A stretch of DNA of 64,000 nt from Boesenbergia rotunda (taxonomy: Eukaryota; Streptophyta; Magnoliopsida; Zingiberales; Zingiberaceae). Position 1 is the stretch's first letter; each line of letters opens with the position of its first letter. Below the pieces are notes generated by a model. It did no database searches and had not been told where the DNA came from. It saw only the letters and a program-made list of their open reading frames with translations. A program made the translations under genes and the position numbers. Of the stretch, positions 20,557 to 32,498 are shown piece after piece. The DNA lies in assembly GCA_024364735.1 (NCBI GenBank), contig JAGFNQ010010088.1, forward strand, positions 1 to 64,000, in the 5' to 3' direction.

Positions 20557-21952
20557 TTTAATTTCTAGACATTGGACGAAAGACCTCGAGTTCTACTTCA
20601 GCTGCGCAGTATGTTCTAGAGTTATGAAGAAAGATGCTTGGCATATATCTTTTAGTCACAAACTTGCAATCTTCATAGTAATGGCTTCCCCTGCAGTCTC
20701 TCCATGATTTTGGCACGACACGTGCTGATGGATCAACCCCAACTTGTGAAAGAATGACTTTGTGACTCACTGTGGAGAGTATCTGATGTCTGACATTATA
20801 AGATACCAGTCATGTGAGGGTTCACACTGGTATCTTTGGTACTATGTTGTGAATCCTTGATACCCAATTTATGAGATTTCTTAGATTATCAAACCATATA
20901 TCATGAATTGTTCTCCCTATCATACAGGTTTGGTAGTTTAATGTAGAGTATCTATCTTTCAATTTCTTTTTTGATCTTGGATGAACCACAGCAACATGGT
21001 TGTTGGCTACTTGGCTGGAATTTTGGGTATTGTTTCCCTGACTTGAGGAGGCACTTGCGTGTAGCTTATCTTCTATCATCATTATGCAAGTTGCGGCAGA
21101 CGCACCTTATGATCCATCTTGTACAGTGCTCAATGTCGGAAGTTATGGAGGAGAGACTGGCCACCATTATTGAGGCCTTGGATTTGAGCTTGATATCAAC
21201 TGGTAAGCTTCACATTGACCCATAATTTTAGCAACGTTCATTTCACTCAATTATTAAGAATGGCACTGATTGAATTGTTGTTGCCTCACTTGCAGAAAAT
21301 AGTGTCACCTGTGCTCCTTGTCCTGCGCTTTCATTAGGCACTGAGAGGTCCCCATCCGAAGACATGGAAGTATCCTCCTGTGGAGCCTCACACCCACAGT
21401 TGTTGATAAGGTGGTGGAATGCTACCCTCTCATCCTCCTCCCCATTCAATGCACTTGACATGTGAGTTGTTCTCAATCTGTTTTCTACAACACGATTCAA
21501 CATAAAAAAACATCTTTCATCCTCTGTTTCATAATAGATTCATGATGACCTTATAGATCTATTTATCAACACATCACATGATAAGATTGCATGCAATGTA
21601 GGCACTCGTTTATCTGTTTTTTTCCTCTCCTGATTTGATTCATCATTAGATATCATGACAAGAACATGTAGGAAAACCCAGATATTTCAACATCAACAAC
21701 ATAGCATTACTTATCTCTTGTTTACATTTAGAAGAGAACAACATAGGAACAGATCCTTAGGGGACATCAAATATATAACTCAAAAAACTTGTTTGTACAG
21801 ATTGCATGCATTGAACAACACAGCTATTTGTGTACACGGTAAGAGATAGAATCACAGACATAATTATATCACTCAATCCCATCCTGTGTTCCTTCCCAGT
21901 TTGTGCTTGGAAAAACTAAATAGGTCTTCATTTCTTTCACATGTGTCTAGCT
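20557..21952. other. OSB 3' region and unassigned reading frames
   Basis: The first ~250 bases are probably OSB 3' UTR. On the plus strand an open stretch ending EERLATIIEALDLSLIST at about 21203, followed by a donor-like GTAAGC, can join in frame to 21297-21464 (acceptor TTGCAG; reads SVTCAPCPALSLGTERSPSE ... FNALDM stop). I do not recognise the family, and the start is unclear. The minus strand is also partly open here. This may be a gene fragment. Confidence 0.3.
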
Positions 21953-22561
21953 TCAAGTTGACTCAGACCCTCTTATAATCCTCAGCTTCTTGCAAGAAGA
22001 CGTGAACATCCTGTGGAAAAGAGAGAATAAATCTTTATGAAAGCAAATAAAATTAAGTCATGGGTGTATGCGATTTGTGACTTACTCCCATGGAACATCT
22101 CCAACGAGCATCAAGTCCCCATCTTTGTCTTCGTAGGTGATGGCATATTCTGACCCTTTGCAGACCTCAAAGACCATGAACATGTCCTCCAGCCCCTCCC
22201 TCAGTTCCTTGTATCCCTTGTACACCCTCAGATCGATCTTCCTTAAGTAAGGGGCGCCATCCATGCTGACCTTGACAAACAACCCGGCCGCCTCAGCCTT
22301 CATCGCGTTCTTCCGGTAAGAGCGTACTGGCGGCCATCCAACTAGCTGTGTTCTGAGGAGGCATTTTGAGAGATCAGTTGGTCGTCTGTTGAAACCTAAG
22401 CAAATTTTAACTAGCTGAGCTTACTTCTGGGCATGGGTGTGGTCGTCCAAGGAGCGCTTAGATAGCCTCGAGGGCACTGGCTGTGCTTCGTCGGAGGCGC
22501 CACTCCCCGGAAGGCCGAGCCTAAGCTCAGTGGCCTTGAGGTTGTCCATCGCCGCTTCCAT
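21953..22561 (-). CDS. Aux/IAA auxin-response repressor, short form
   Basis: Three exons fit in phase: 22561-22425, 22352-22086 and 22010-21953, giving 153 aa. Domain I is the EAR motif TELRLGLPG (residues 11-19), which recruits TOPLESS co-repressors. Domain II is the degron VGWPPVRSYRKN (residues 50-61), bound by TIR1/AFB with auxin. Domains III/IV form the PB1 fold from FVKVSMDGAPYLRKIDL, with the acidic face YEDKDGDLMLVGDVPW, ending in MFTSSCKKLRIIRGSE. The protein represses ARF transcription factors in the nucleus until auxin triggers its degradation. All key residues of the degron and both PB1 faces are present. A TATA-like CTATAAATT lies at 22636-22628 on this strand. The length is at the short end for the family, with little linker between domains I and II. 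It is adjacent to OSB but unrelated. Confidence 0.93.
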
Positions 22562-23606
22562 TTTCTTGTATTGGCGATGATAGGAAGAGAGGAGTTTGGG
22601 AGGAGGAGAAGAGGAGGAAGGTTGCTCAATTTATAGTCTGAAGGGCAGTAAATTGAAATTTTCATACATTTTGCTCCTGCAATTTCCAATATTTCATATG
22701 ATGCCCTTCAAAAAATTCACTCATTTGGGTCAGACTTGATAGTTGATACTCACCTGGTCAAAGGTTCCAATCACTGGTCCATTAGTCCGACCGTCGGTTC
22801 AATCGATCGGTCAGACGTGGACCTGTGTCGACTCTAACATCAATTTAGAATTATTGGTTTAGTTTAAATTAACCAAATGCCAAACATACGAGGCTAACAA
22901 TTTACAGGCTGCAAATAATGGAACCTCTACTGTCCAAATGTTCTTCAATTTTCTCAGGATGAACTTAAAATTCCTTTGTTTTTTTTTACCGGGGTCATAA
23001 TTGAGCACTCTTGCTCGATCGAGATATCTGAGGCATCACATCAAATCAAATAATGCTGCCGAGAAGAAACATTAAAAAAATTAATAATGCAATTAATAAT
23101 TTAAGTTTGGACAGCAGAGTATGTATATAATATATATTATAATTTATGAATCTGGGAGGCAATACAGCGGAGCTTGTGGTGTACGTGTGCAAACACTCGC
23201 ATGAGCGTAATAGGATTCCGGTCGGGTTCGTGCCAGATCCGACCCGCCAAATTATTGAGTAGACCGGTCGGGTTCGTGACAGATCCGACCCACCAAATTA
23301 TTGAGTAGATTATTAAAAAAATAATACGTGTAATAAATTCGGGCAGAGCATGGACTCGGGTGTCCAGCTCGATGTGATTCACGTTCGCCCATTCTGTCAT
23401 TTGCCGCCCATTGGCTGTGGTTGGTGGGCGCCACAAGGCTGTCTCAAGGGCAGACAAATTACCGCCTGAAATGCACCTTACATTTTAGGCGCCATTACAA
23501 ATCAAATCGAGATTTTATGGGCTTTAGTTGGGCCTCTAATATGATCCAATCTAGCTTACCAAATGTGTTGGCCCAGTTTCCTTTGTAAAAATCCAAACTT
23601 AATAGG
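22562..23606. other. Aux/IAA upstream region with a 47-bp direct duplication
   Basis: Contains the TATA-like element of the Aux/IAA gene and, at about 23218-23310, two tandem copies of a ~47-base unit (CCGGTCGGGTTCGTG.CAGAT..., ending TTATTGAGTAGA). No gene recognised. Confidence 0.6.
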
Positions 23607-24262
23607 GAGTATTTGGGAGAGCTTTTACTTCTTGAAAAGTGATTCTTGTAGTGATTATCTTGAAATTAGTAAGAAGCTAAAATAAACAGTGTTTGAAAAT
23701 AGAAGCCAAAAACTTATACAAGATAAAGTTTGAGTGTTTGGGAGAATAATTGCTTCCAAGCTTAATTTTTAATTGACTGACAATAATATCATTAAACTAT
23801 ATAAATTAATTATTTTTTAATTATTTAAATATAATTTTGATACTATCAATAATTTGTTTACGTAATTATTATTATATTTTAAATAGTGATATAATTATTA
23901 TTATATTTTAAATATAGTATTAAAATTAATTTGTTTATAATTTGAATATTTGAAAAAATATATAAAATTAATAAAAAAATAAAAAATAATATAATTTATA
24001 TAAATATAATATATATATAGCGGCAAGTGGCAATCAGGTAAAATGTTATATTATTTAAGGATATAAATATTATTTTTTAATGTTATATCATAAATAAAAA
24101 AACAGAAGCAAGTAGAAGCATCAAATTCTTGCTTCTAACTTCTGAGCAAAAGTAACAGAAGCTAAAGCAGAATTTAACCTTCCCAAACACTCAAAAGTGA
24201 TTCTGTGTAGTCAGAATCTAAAAAGCAGGTAGCAGAAGCTCTCCCAAACACTTTCTTAGTCT
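23607..24262. mobile_element. hAT-like MITE with long inverted repeats
   Basis: Ends are GTATTTGGGAGAGCTTTTACT and, inverted, AGTGTTTGGGAGAGCTTCTG. The subterminal GTGATTCT and the motif AGTGTTTGGGA recur inverted at 23720-23750 and 24176-24190. The TGTTTGGGAGAGCTT type of end is common in plant hAT MITEs. No clear 8-bp duplication was found, so the edges may be off by a few bases. Confidence 0.65.
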
Positions 24263-24599
24263 ACTGGTGTGGAAGCCGGAAGCTTGCCCCTCTACCATGT
24301 TCCGTAGTGAGCGGCCTCCGATGCTTGAAGTATTCGGCGTGGCGGTTTCACATCGCGGAAGGATTCAGTCGGAAAAGTGGAGGACGTGGAAGATTTGGCG
24401 GAGACGACTGAGGTAGCGACGGCTAACGTGCCACTCCTCGCCTTCTCTTCCCTTTGTTTCCTTCCTCTTCTTCCACCTTTCTTGGATCCGAGGTGTTTCT
24501 CTCTATCGTATATGTTGTTTGATAAACAATCATTTCAGTCACAAAGATTTCATATCGCTAATTAGATATTTGTACTCGAGTTAGAGTTAAGTAGTTGTA

Positions 24600-24883
24600 A
24601 AAATGATTAATGAGGTTTCAGGCGACCGGCTCGGCTTCACGAAAATTTCCCACCGACCGTCAGGGTAAATCGGAAAGCGACTGGCCCGACTTCATACAAA
24701 TTTTCCACCGACCGCCAGGGTAATCGGGAAGCGCTCGTAGTGGCGGTCTAGAAGCCCAACGTCCCAGGGTTCGTGCCCCATTTAGAGGAAAAATTCTTAC
24801 AAATACGTCGTAGCTGAGGATCGAACTACGGATGTCTGAGATAGTAACTAGTCGCTCTATCGTTGTATCATAGCTCCGGAGGC
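24600..24883 (-). mobile_element. tRNA-derived SINE, family C, with 16-bp target duplication
   Basis: Flanked by identical 16-base repeats GAGTTAAGTAGTTGTA (24584-24599 and 24884-24899). Read on the minus strand it begins CTCCGGAGCTATGATACAAC and has a box A region GATAGAGCGACTAG and a box B TAGTTCGATCCTC. The body contains GGGCTTCTAGACCGCC, then a ~60-base unit given twice (ACCCTGGCGGTCGGTGGAAA and variant). A second copy lies at 61405-61715. Confidence 0.85.
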
Positions 24884-24899
24884 GAGTTAAGTAGTTGTA

Positions 24900-25199
24900 G
24901 GTTGGACACAATGTGTGTATTGATAGTAATTAAAAGGCCAAACCAAGGTATGCCCAATACTTTATCAATCGTGGATGACATTAATTTGATCGAACCGACC
25001 GGCATCCAGTTTCGGTTCGAACATTCGATCACCATTATTTAAGTATTATTACAACATTCATGAAACTTAATTAGATCAATTAAGTACCCAATTGAGGTGA
25101 TATAATCCCTTGTGCACACCCAAAGAACCCTACAATCTTACCTTCTAGAGCAAATACTCAATAAATGAATCTATTAAACTATTATGCTAATGATAGGAT
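24900..25199. other. Spacer between SINE and LINE
   Basis: AT-rich, no gene recognised. Confidence 0.5.
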
Positions 25200-28100
25200 G
25201 TTTTCCGGAAGAAACGCATTACAGGGTCTGACTGTAACATCTTGACAAAGACCGCTACATCTTCAAAACTTAGGTGTAGTATTAAATATGCAAGGGTTTG
25301 CGTTGCAGGGTTTGACTGTAATATCTCGGCAAAGACCGCTACATCTCCATGAGAACTTGGATGTAGTGTTAAATAGGTAAGAGTTTTCACACCATTGGTG
25401 TGATAAGAATAAACATTATAAGAAAAGTAATAGTTTGAGATTTGGAACATGAAATATAAGAATTCTCACTGGTAAAACAATGAAGATAGTAGATACGATA
25501 ATTAGGAGAAAATTAGTATTTTGTGTGTGTAAGAGACAAAATGGATATGCGAGAAGACAAAAATGATAGAGAATTTGTGTTTTAAGTTATGATACACAAG
25601 AAAGAGTAAAACAAGAAATGGAGTGGGTATTTTTGTAGATAATTCTTTAAAAGATGAAGTGGTTGGAGTAATTAAAAAAAGGGATAGAATTATAGCTCTC
25701 AAGATAATAATGGCGAATGAAACTGTAAACGTAATTAGTATATATGCACCTCAAATAAGATTAGATGAAAAAATCAAATCAAGATTTTGGGACAATTTAG
25801 ATAAGGTATTACAAAATATTCCGCCCAATGATATGATTTTAATAGGACACGATCTAAATGGACATGTTGGAATGAAAAAATGAAGAATGTGAAAGGGTAC
25901 ATGGGGGTTATGAGTTAACAAGGAATGAAGAAGGAAAAACTATATTGGATTTTGCGATAGCATATAATCTTATACTAGTTAATATATTTTTTAAGAAAAA
26001 AGAACACTTGGTCACATTCAAATGTGAGAATAATAAATAGCAAATTAACTTTTTTATGGTTAGGAAGAGAGATAAGAAGATTTATAAAGATTATAAGGTC
26101 ATCCCTTGAGAAAGCTTAACTATCCAACATAAATGAGTAGTGTTGGATATACGCCTTAATCATAATATCAATAAAGGAAAAATATACACGACTCCTAGAA
26201 TTTGGTAGTGGAAGTTAAAGGATGGGAAATCAAATATATTGAAGGAGAATGTAGGAATACAAGCATTAGATGAAATATACAGTGACGCTAATACGACATA
26301 GGATAAGATGGTATCAAAATTGAAAATAATAGCTAATGGTGTACTCGGTGAGTCAAAGGGATATGCACCACTAAGTAAGGAATTTTGGTGGTGGAATGAA
26401 ATTGTACAAGAGAAAGTGAAGGAAAAACGAATAGCCTATAAGGAATTATATATTTGCAAGAACCAGTAAAACATAAAAAAAAATATATACAATTGCTAAG
26501 TAAGCGGCTAAGAAATCAGTGAATAAAACAAAAAAAATGCAACTTTTGAACGATTATATCAAAACTTAGATATAAAAGAAGGGGAAAGAGACATTTATAA
26601 AATAGATAAAAAGAGAGGAAAATAAGAGACCTTAGCCAAATAAGATATATTAAAAATAAATACAATAGAATACTAGTAAATGATAGTGAAATAAAAGAGC
26701 GGTGGAAGATTTACTTTCATCAACTTTTTAACGAAGGATCAGAAAATCAACTTAACTTAGGTAATTTAAGTAGTTTAAATGAGTACAGAAATTTTAATTT
26801 TCATCGTAGAATTCAAACTTCAGAAGTAGAATAAGTTTTGAAAAACATGCAAAAAGGAAAAGTCGTGGGTTCAGATGATATCTCAGTAGAGATATGGAAG
26901 TGCTTAGAGAAACAAGGTATTAAATGACTTACAAAATCATTTAATATGATATTGAAAACAAAAATAAATGTTTAATTAACGAAGGCTAAGTACTCTAGTT
27001 CTCTTATATAAGAACAAAGGAGATGTATAAAATTGTGCAAACTATAGGGATATTAAATTAATGAGTCATGCCATAAAACTTTAGGGAAGAGTAATTGAAA
27101 AAAAAAATTAAGAAGGAGACTACGGTGACTACAAATTAATTTGGGTTCATGCCTGGAAGGTCGACAATAAAAGTTATATATCTTCTTAGATTATTAATTG
27201 AAAAGTATCGGGAACAAAAGAAAGATCTATATATGATATTCATTTATTTAGAAAAAGCTTATGGTAGGGTTCCAAGAGAAATTATATGGAGAATTTTAGA
27301 AAATAGAGGTGTTAGCTAACATATATTGAACTAATTAAAGATATGTATGAAGATGTAACGACCAGAGTGAAGAATTTAAGTAGATTAATTGAATAATTTC
27401 CAATAAGGATAAGATTACATCAACGATCAACTCTAAGTCTCTATCTTTTTACATTAATCATGGACAAACTCACTGGACACATTCAAGATACAGTACCATG
27501 GTGCATGTTATTTGCAGATGATATCGTTTTGATAGATGAGACACGTGAAGGAGTAAATGTTAAACTAGAATCTTGGCAGGAAACACTAGAAGTGTTAGGT
27601 TTAGTAGAGTAAAGACAGAATATATGGAATTTAAGTTTATAAATATTAGACGTAATGAGATAATTGTTAAGATAGGAGATAACGAGTTGTTTAAAATTGA
27701 GAATTTTAAATATTTAAGATCATTTTTGCAAAGTGATGGAGGGATTGAGAGAAATGTCTTATATAGAATACAAGCAGGATGATTGAAATTAATGGAGGTA
27801 TTTTCGAGTGTTTTATGTTATTGTAAAGTACTTCTAAAATTTTAAGGAAAGTTTTATAAAACGACAGTTAGATCTGCTATGTTATATGATGCTGAATGTT
27901 GGGCTATGATTTGAGCATATGAGTAAAAGATGAAAATTATAGAGATTAGGATGGTAAGATGAATATGTGGACATTGATGATGGACAGAATAAGTAATGAG
28001 AGTGTTAAAGAAAAAATCGGAGTTGCATTTCTTGAGGAAAAACTTCGAGAGATACGTTTGAGATAGTACGGACATGTACTTAGACGATTAATAAATGTCC

Positions 28101-28305
28101 CTATTAGGCGATGTGAAACTATAATAAATATGCACATTGAACGAGGGCGAGGAATGCCAAAAAAACTTAGTTGACAACAATAAAATAAAATAAATTTATT
28201 TAAATATAGAGAAAGATATATAGGGGCAGAGTCCAATGACGTAGAAAAATTCATATAGTGGACTCCGTTTAGTGGGATAAAATCCGATTATTGTTGTTGT
28301 TATTT
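25200..28305 (+). pseudogene. Decayed RTE-clade LINE retrotransposon
   Basis: An AP-type endonuclease reads from about 25437: FGTWNIRTLTGK, CVQETKW-like text, then GVGIFVDNSLKDEVVG, VNVISIYAPQIRLDEK and LIGHDLNGHVG. Reverse transcriptase pieces follow in order: QKGKVVGSDDISVEIWKCL (~26850), FMPGRSTIK (~27150), YLEKAYGRVPREIIW (~27245) and the catalytic FADDIVLID (~27511). The C-terminal part has RYGHVLRR-type text (~28060). The 3' end TTATTGTTGTTGTTATTTTAG matches the TTG-repeat tails of plant RTE LINEs. Many stops and frameshifts break the single long ORF expected, so the copy is dead. The 5' end holds a ~92-base tandem duplication (from about 25214 and 25306, CAGGGT.TGACTGTAA). Confidence 0.85.
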
Positions 28306-28317
28306 TAGGACAGAAAG

Positions 28318-28716
28318 GGCCAAAGGGGTCCCACTCCCTCTTCCGTAGGGCCCATGCTTTCATAAATTGGTCTCAAATATGATCTGACTTATGCAAGACA
28401 ACTCTTGGTAGTTCAAAATTTTGTAGCCTCTCGTGCAGCTCGGCACTCTCCCTCCTTCAGATCAATCTAAAAATTAGACAGATAAGCTAAATTAAAAGAA
28501 TTGGCCGATCAATAAGTTTGGAAACTGCGACTTGCCTGCTCTGGCTTGCCGTCTCCCCCACCATATCTCGGAGTCGACTGGACGGACCCGTTGTTCCAGT
28601 AGGTTATCTCGACCGAGTCAACTACATCTCCGTAGTATCTCTTCTTGTTTACGGGCCCCATGTCCCATTGTGAGCCGACGTTGGTGCCCCAATCGCCGAC
28701 CTTGACCTCTTCGATT
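28318..28716 (-). pseudogene. Jacalin-related lectin, BanLec-like, broken
   Basis: On the minus strand the first piece reads IEEVKVGDWGTNVGSQWDMG, then DVVDSVEITYWNNG and RYGGGDGKPEQ. This matches the order of a jacalin domain and is close to banana lectin as I recall it (KVGAWGGNGGS.FDMGP, GDVVDAVDV, HFGGSGGTPHE). After an intron with an unusual GC-type donor (GCAAGT) or a decayed one, it continues IDLKEGE and then, after a frameshift and stops, IIFETNL and KHGPYGRGSGTP, matching the GPFGNTGGTPF part. Jacalin lectins bind mannose/glucose. The C-terminal third is missing, and stops plus a frameshift make it non-functional. It abuts the repeated block at 28726. Confidence 0.8.
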
Positions 28717-28725
28717 TAGTCGTTT

Positions 28726-28921
28726 GTATCATAATCAAATTTCAAATAGAATGGTTGTTTAGTATGATAATGAGACGAAGGAAAGATGAGGAGCAAATTA
28801 AATACTCGTGCCTTGTTTGGCCCGTGGTTGCTTGGTCCTCCTATAAGGTAATTAGGGTAAGGATTAGGAAACGCCGAGTACGTACTCTTGATTGGAGTAG
28901 TTTATTCTAACCGTCTCAATT
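28726..28921. repeat. ~195-bp block shared with 10799-10991
   Basis: See 10799-10991. Same start (GTATCATAATCAAATTTCA) and end (CCGTCTCAATT). It ends next to GCTCCCCTCAAGAATATCTC, which is absent in the other copy because an LTR fragment follows there. Confidence 0.7.
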
Positions 28922-30299
28922 GCTCCCCTCAAGAATATCTCGACGGTTGTCATGTTTGTACGCTCTTGGCCCATGCTAGACGGCCTCGTTCTGTCCCGAT
29001 TGGGTCCTTGACCCATGTCGTAATCTCCATAGTTATTCATTCGTGCCTACTATAATTGAAAATCAAATATATCAACAATATAAACAAATATATAGAAAAT
29101 TTGCATTAGAAAAACATTACGAATAAACAAGTTGAGGGAGATGACTAAAGGATAGGAAGGATGTTGAAAAAAGAAAGAAAAATAATAGCAATTCTTCTTT
29201 TTGTTTACTTGAAGAGAATGGAACGAGAAGAGCAGAAGAAAAGTAGCGTACAAAGGCCGAAAAAACTTGTGGAGAAGGCAAGGCTCAAACAAACAAAGGC
29301 CATTTGAGTTTGAAGACGGCAATTTGAAGAAGAAAGGCCATTTGAAAAGGTCAAATGAAACGAGGGATATTTTTAGGGACAAAAAAGGTTCCAAAAATTT
29401 TATTTTAATTTCTATTGCTATTTGTTTTCTTTTTATTATTGCATTAGTTGAGCTCGCATCAAAATGCACGTGGAAATGTGTGGTTTAGTTAAATGCTTGG
29501 AAAGGTGTATTTATTTATTTATTTTATTTTATTTTTTAGATTTTTGTGTTTTTCTTCTAAATTTAAATTTTTTTCGACATAAACATGAAATTTACACGTC
29601 ATTAAGATTGCTATAATTGGAACCACAAGCTATATGGTGTCAAAAAACGATTGGCTCGTCTCCAGTGTTAATCCGTCTTAGAGTCAATACGAAAGAGATA
29701 AATCATGGAGACTACTAGTCTAGATGTTGTGGTTCGTGCATGTGAAGGGCGGATATATTGACTTTGCTAAGTTTTAACTCTCAAATCTCATGATGATAAT
29801 ATCCTTGTATTAATCATCAGTCCATCCTATATGAACCCAAACGACAAGCTATATGATATTATGGTGCGGTCCAACATTGAAAGGATAGTTATTAAAATCG
29901 AATTGGCTAAATAGTTTGTATTATAAACGACTTAACCACACGAACTCTTTAAAAATATATATATATATTTTTAATTTGTCTTATGCATATATAAATGATG
30001 TAAATAAAAATGATGAATTGTTTTTTTCCCCCTCATACAAGTAGTTCATGCAATTGACTAATCAAAGTAGTTAATTGAGATTTTCATGTTGCAATTAATG
30101 TTTTCTTATAGATAATTTGGAGATAATAATCGTCGAAGAAAAAGTCGAAAGATATGGATTAATGTGATAGAGGCACGTTGACTTATTGCTCTCGCAATAA
30201 TGCCGCGATCACGATTGGAGTCTCAAAATTTGACTTTTCATGACTTCTAAATTGATCCGGCATTATCTCTAACTTTGATACTATTTATTTTAGAGCAAT
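28922..30299. other. Repeat-derived and AT-rich spacer
   Basis: 29130-29225 matches 11640-11760. 29655-29850 belongs to a dispersed family (CGAAAGAGATAAATCATGGAG, ACTACTAGTCTAGATGTTGT) also seen at 31262-31440 and, in diverged form, 44494-44710. An open stretch at 29267-29488 reads as low-complexity Lys/Phe-rich text with no family resemblance. No host gene recognised. Confidence 0.5.
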
Positions 30300-30540
30300 C
30301 ATAGGGAAAGTGAAAATAAAAAAATAAAAATCATAGTGAATAATGTGGCATGACGTGACGTGATATGATATTTTACATGCACACGTCTGATTATCGCTTG
30401 GACATCATCCGCAGCCTTCGGCCGCTGTCCCGAATCAAACTATACCCTGGGGGGCACGGTGAACCCATCGGAGATTGTGCATGTAAGGTGTCACATCATT
30501 CACTATGATTTTCACTCTCCTATTTTTACTCTCCCAATTA
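30300..30540. mobile_element. Foldback MITE, same family as 55990-56452
   Basis: Terminal inverted repeats of ~40 bases: GTGAAAATAAAAAAATAAAA ... CATAGTGAAT and, inverted, GAGTGAAAATCATAGTGAATG. The core has CGTCTGATTATCGCTTGGACAT, a GC hairpin around AGCCTTCGGCCGCTG, then CCGAATCAAACTATACCCTG and CACGGTGAACCC, all shared with the two copies at 56 kb. Confidence 0.75.
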
Positions 30541-30655
30541 TTATTCCTTTTTTATGGTATTGATATTGCAAGTATTTTGTGTTTTTTTATTTTTTATTTT
30601 TAAATTTTGTTATAATTCAAATCTTAAATTATTAAATTTTAAATTAAAAAAAAGG

Positions 30656-30656
<1 letters not shown>

Positions 30657-30693
<37 letters not shown>
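30657..30693. repeat. (TA)n microsatellite
   Basis: About 18 TA units. Confidence 0.9.
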
Positions 30694-30696
<3 letters not shown>

Positions 30697-30801
30697 CATA
30701 TAATATAATGTTATGATGCACAACTTATAGTGCACAACCATGAGCACTTGCTTAGGTGGTGAAATCTTGATCATTCATCTTTATCATGTATTTTTGATAG
30801 G

Positions 30802-30806
<5 letters not shown>

Positions 30807-30841
<35 letters not shown>
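30807..30841. repeat. (TA)n microsatellite
   Basis: About 17 TA units, 110 bases after the previous one. Confidence 0.9.
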
Positions 30842-30844
<3 letters not shown>

Positions 30845-32498
30845 TCAGAACATCATAAAATAGGTAGGTTAATATTCTCCTTTTTTTTAAGATATTTATA
30901 TTTTAGAATGGAATATTAACATTCTTTAAATCTAATCTATATTAGCCAATGCACATACCAATTGTTAAAAAAAAGGATAAGTATGATTTGGAAACTAATA
31001 AATGTTTTTATTAGATAATTTATAATTTTATTATTATTGATAATCTAATTTTTTAACTCTTTGGATTAATCCTGTTAAGTTGTCATTACATGGAATGAAA
31101 ATAACCTATATTTATAATTTATTTTTTTTAATTGGCTCCATAAATATTTTTATCTGTCACTAAAATAAATTGAGAAATATTAAAAAAATATTTATTAAAG
31201 TTGCATTGTTACGTCAAGTTATAATTTAATTCCTTTAATGATAAAAGGTGATTTATTCATCTCAACGTCTTTATCAATTCATTTCAAGATTAATACGGAA
31301 GAGATAAATTATATGACTACTAGTCTGGATGTTGTAGCTAGAATTTAGAGAGGGCTAACATATTAGTTTACAAATTTTGACCCCAGATCTTATGATCACA
31401 AAATTCATTTACTAACCATCAATTTATCTAATGGGGATTATAATTTAATTCCTTTGAATTATATCACGGGAGTCCATTTGAGTGATGCATAAGCTTGACT
31501 CTATGCAACTATTAAGTTCACATGATATATTTTCTTTTATGAATTGTCAATTGTGCTTTGAATTTTTCTTAAATGGAAGCTAAACTGACTATTTTTATAT
31601 TGAATAACTAGTGCATGTCTACATTTGAACTTAATTAATTAGAAAAAAGGGTTCATTTTATCAATTTTTTCCTTGACATTTGACATATGCACGTGTAATT
31701 CGATGGGATATGCAACAAAAAAAAATAGCAAAACTTTGTCTTTTTTTTCTTTAGAGTTTTTAATTAATGAATTCGTTAATTTGTTTCTACACTCTATTAT
31801 TAATAGAGGGGTCATTCAGAAAATTTAGTGAAGCGAAGGGGCATAAATGAAAAGATTGTAATTTTTATGTCAACCACTATTTTAAGTAAATATAACAATG
31901 CCGTCCTTCTCGTCTCCCGTATTTTAAAAGTAATGAAGAGGAAGCGAGCCTCTTCCTCCGTTGGCGCTTCCTTCACAACTCCCAGCGTCACGGACGCCAT
32001 CGGAGGGCGACCACCACCACCAGCAGCAGCAGAGAACTCTAGGGTTCGTTAATCCTAACTTGAAGGTCAGTTCTCCCGTTCTATTTTTTATCTTCCTGCT
32101 TCCTCGCAGCGTCGAATTGTTGCCTCTCTTAACATTTTTTGAGCTTAATCTTATACTGCGTGCAACGTAGCTCAAGGAGTCTGATTTCTGATGCTCACAG
32201 TCCAACTTCGATCCAAAAATATCATCTTGATGATTTTTTTTTTAAATATGGCGGAGATTGTTTAGGTTTCTACAGCGTCTTTTGTTAGAACAATTTGGTG
32301 GAGATTGTTTGTTCTTCCTTTTGATCTCTTATCATCTAACTCAATCTTGTATTCGTTGCGTCTCAATCTTTTAATATTTATTATTTTTGAATGGCTAGAT
32401 TCTTAGGACGTTCTTATTATTTGCTGTTTGGGGCTTTTCTTATTCCACTGATACCCTAAAATGGATTTTTAGGGTTGATTTAGAGCTGTCATTGTGAG
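30845..32498. other. AT-rich spacer and WRKY upstream region
   Basis: AT-rich to 31900, with a dispersed-repeat copy at 31262-31440. 31935-32070 is GC-richer (AGCAGCAGCAGAGAACTCTAG) and may be a noncoding leader exon of the WRKY gene with an intron before 32499. No TATA box was singled out. Confidence 0.45.

Noticed and set aside
24825..24883. Candidate tRNA gene on the minus strand
   Set aside because: The box A/B-like words belong to the head of a SINE bounded by a 16-bp target duplication; no cloverleaf can be drawn confidently.
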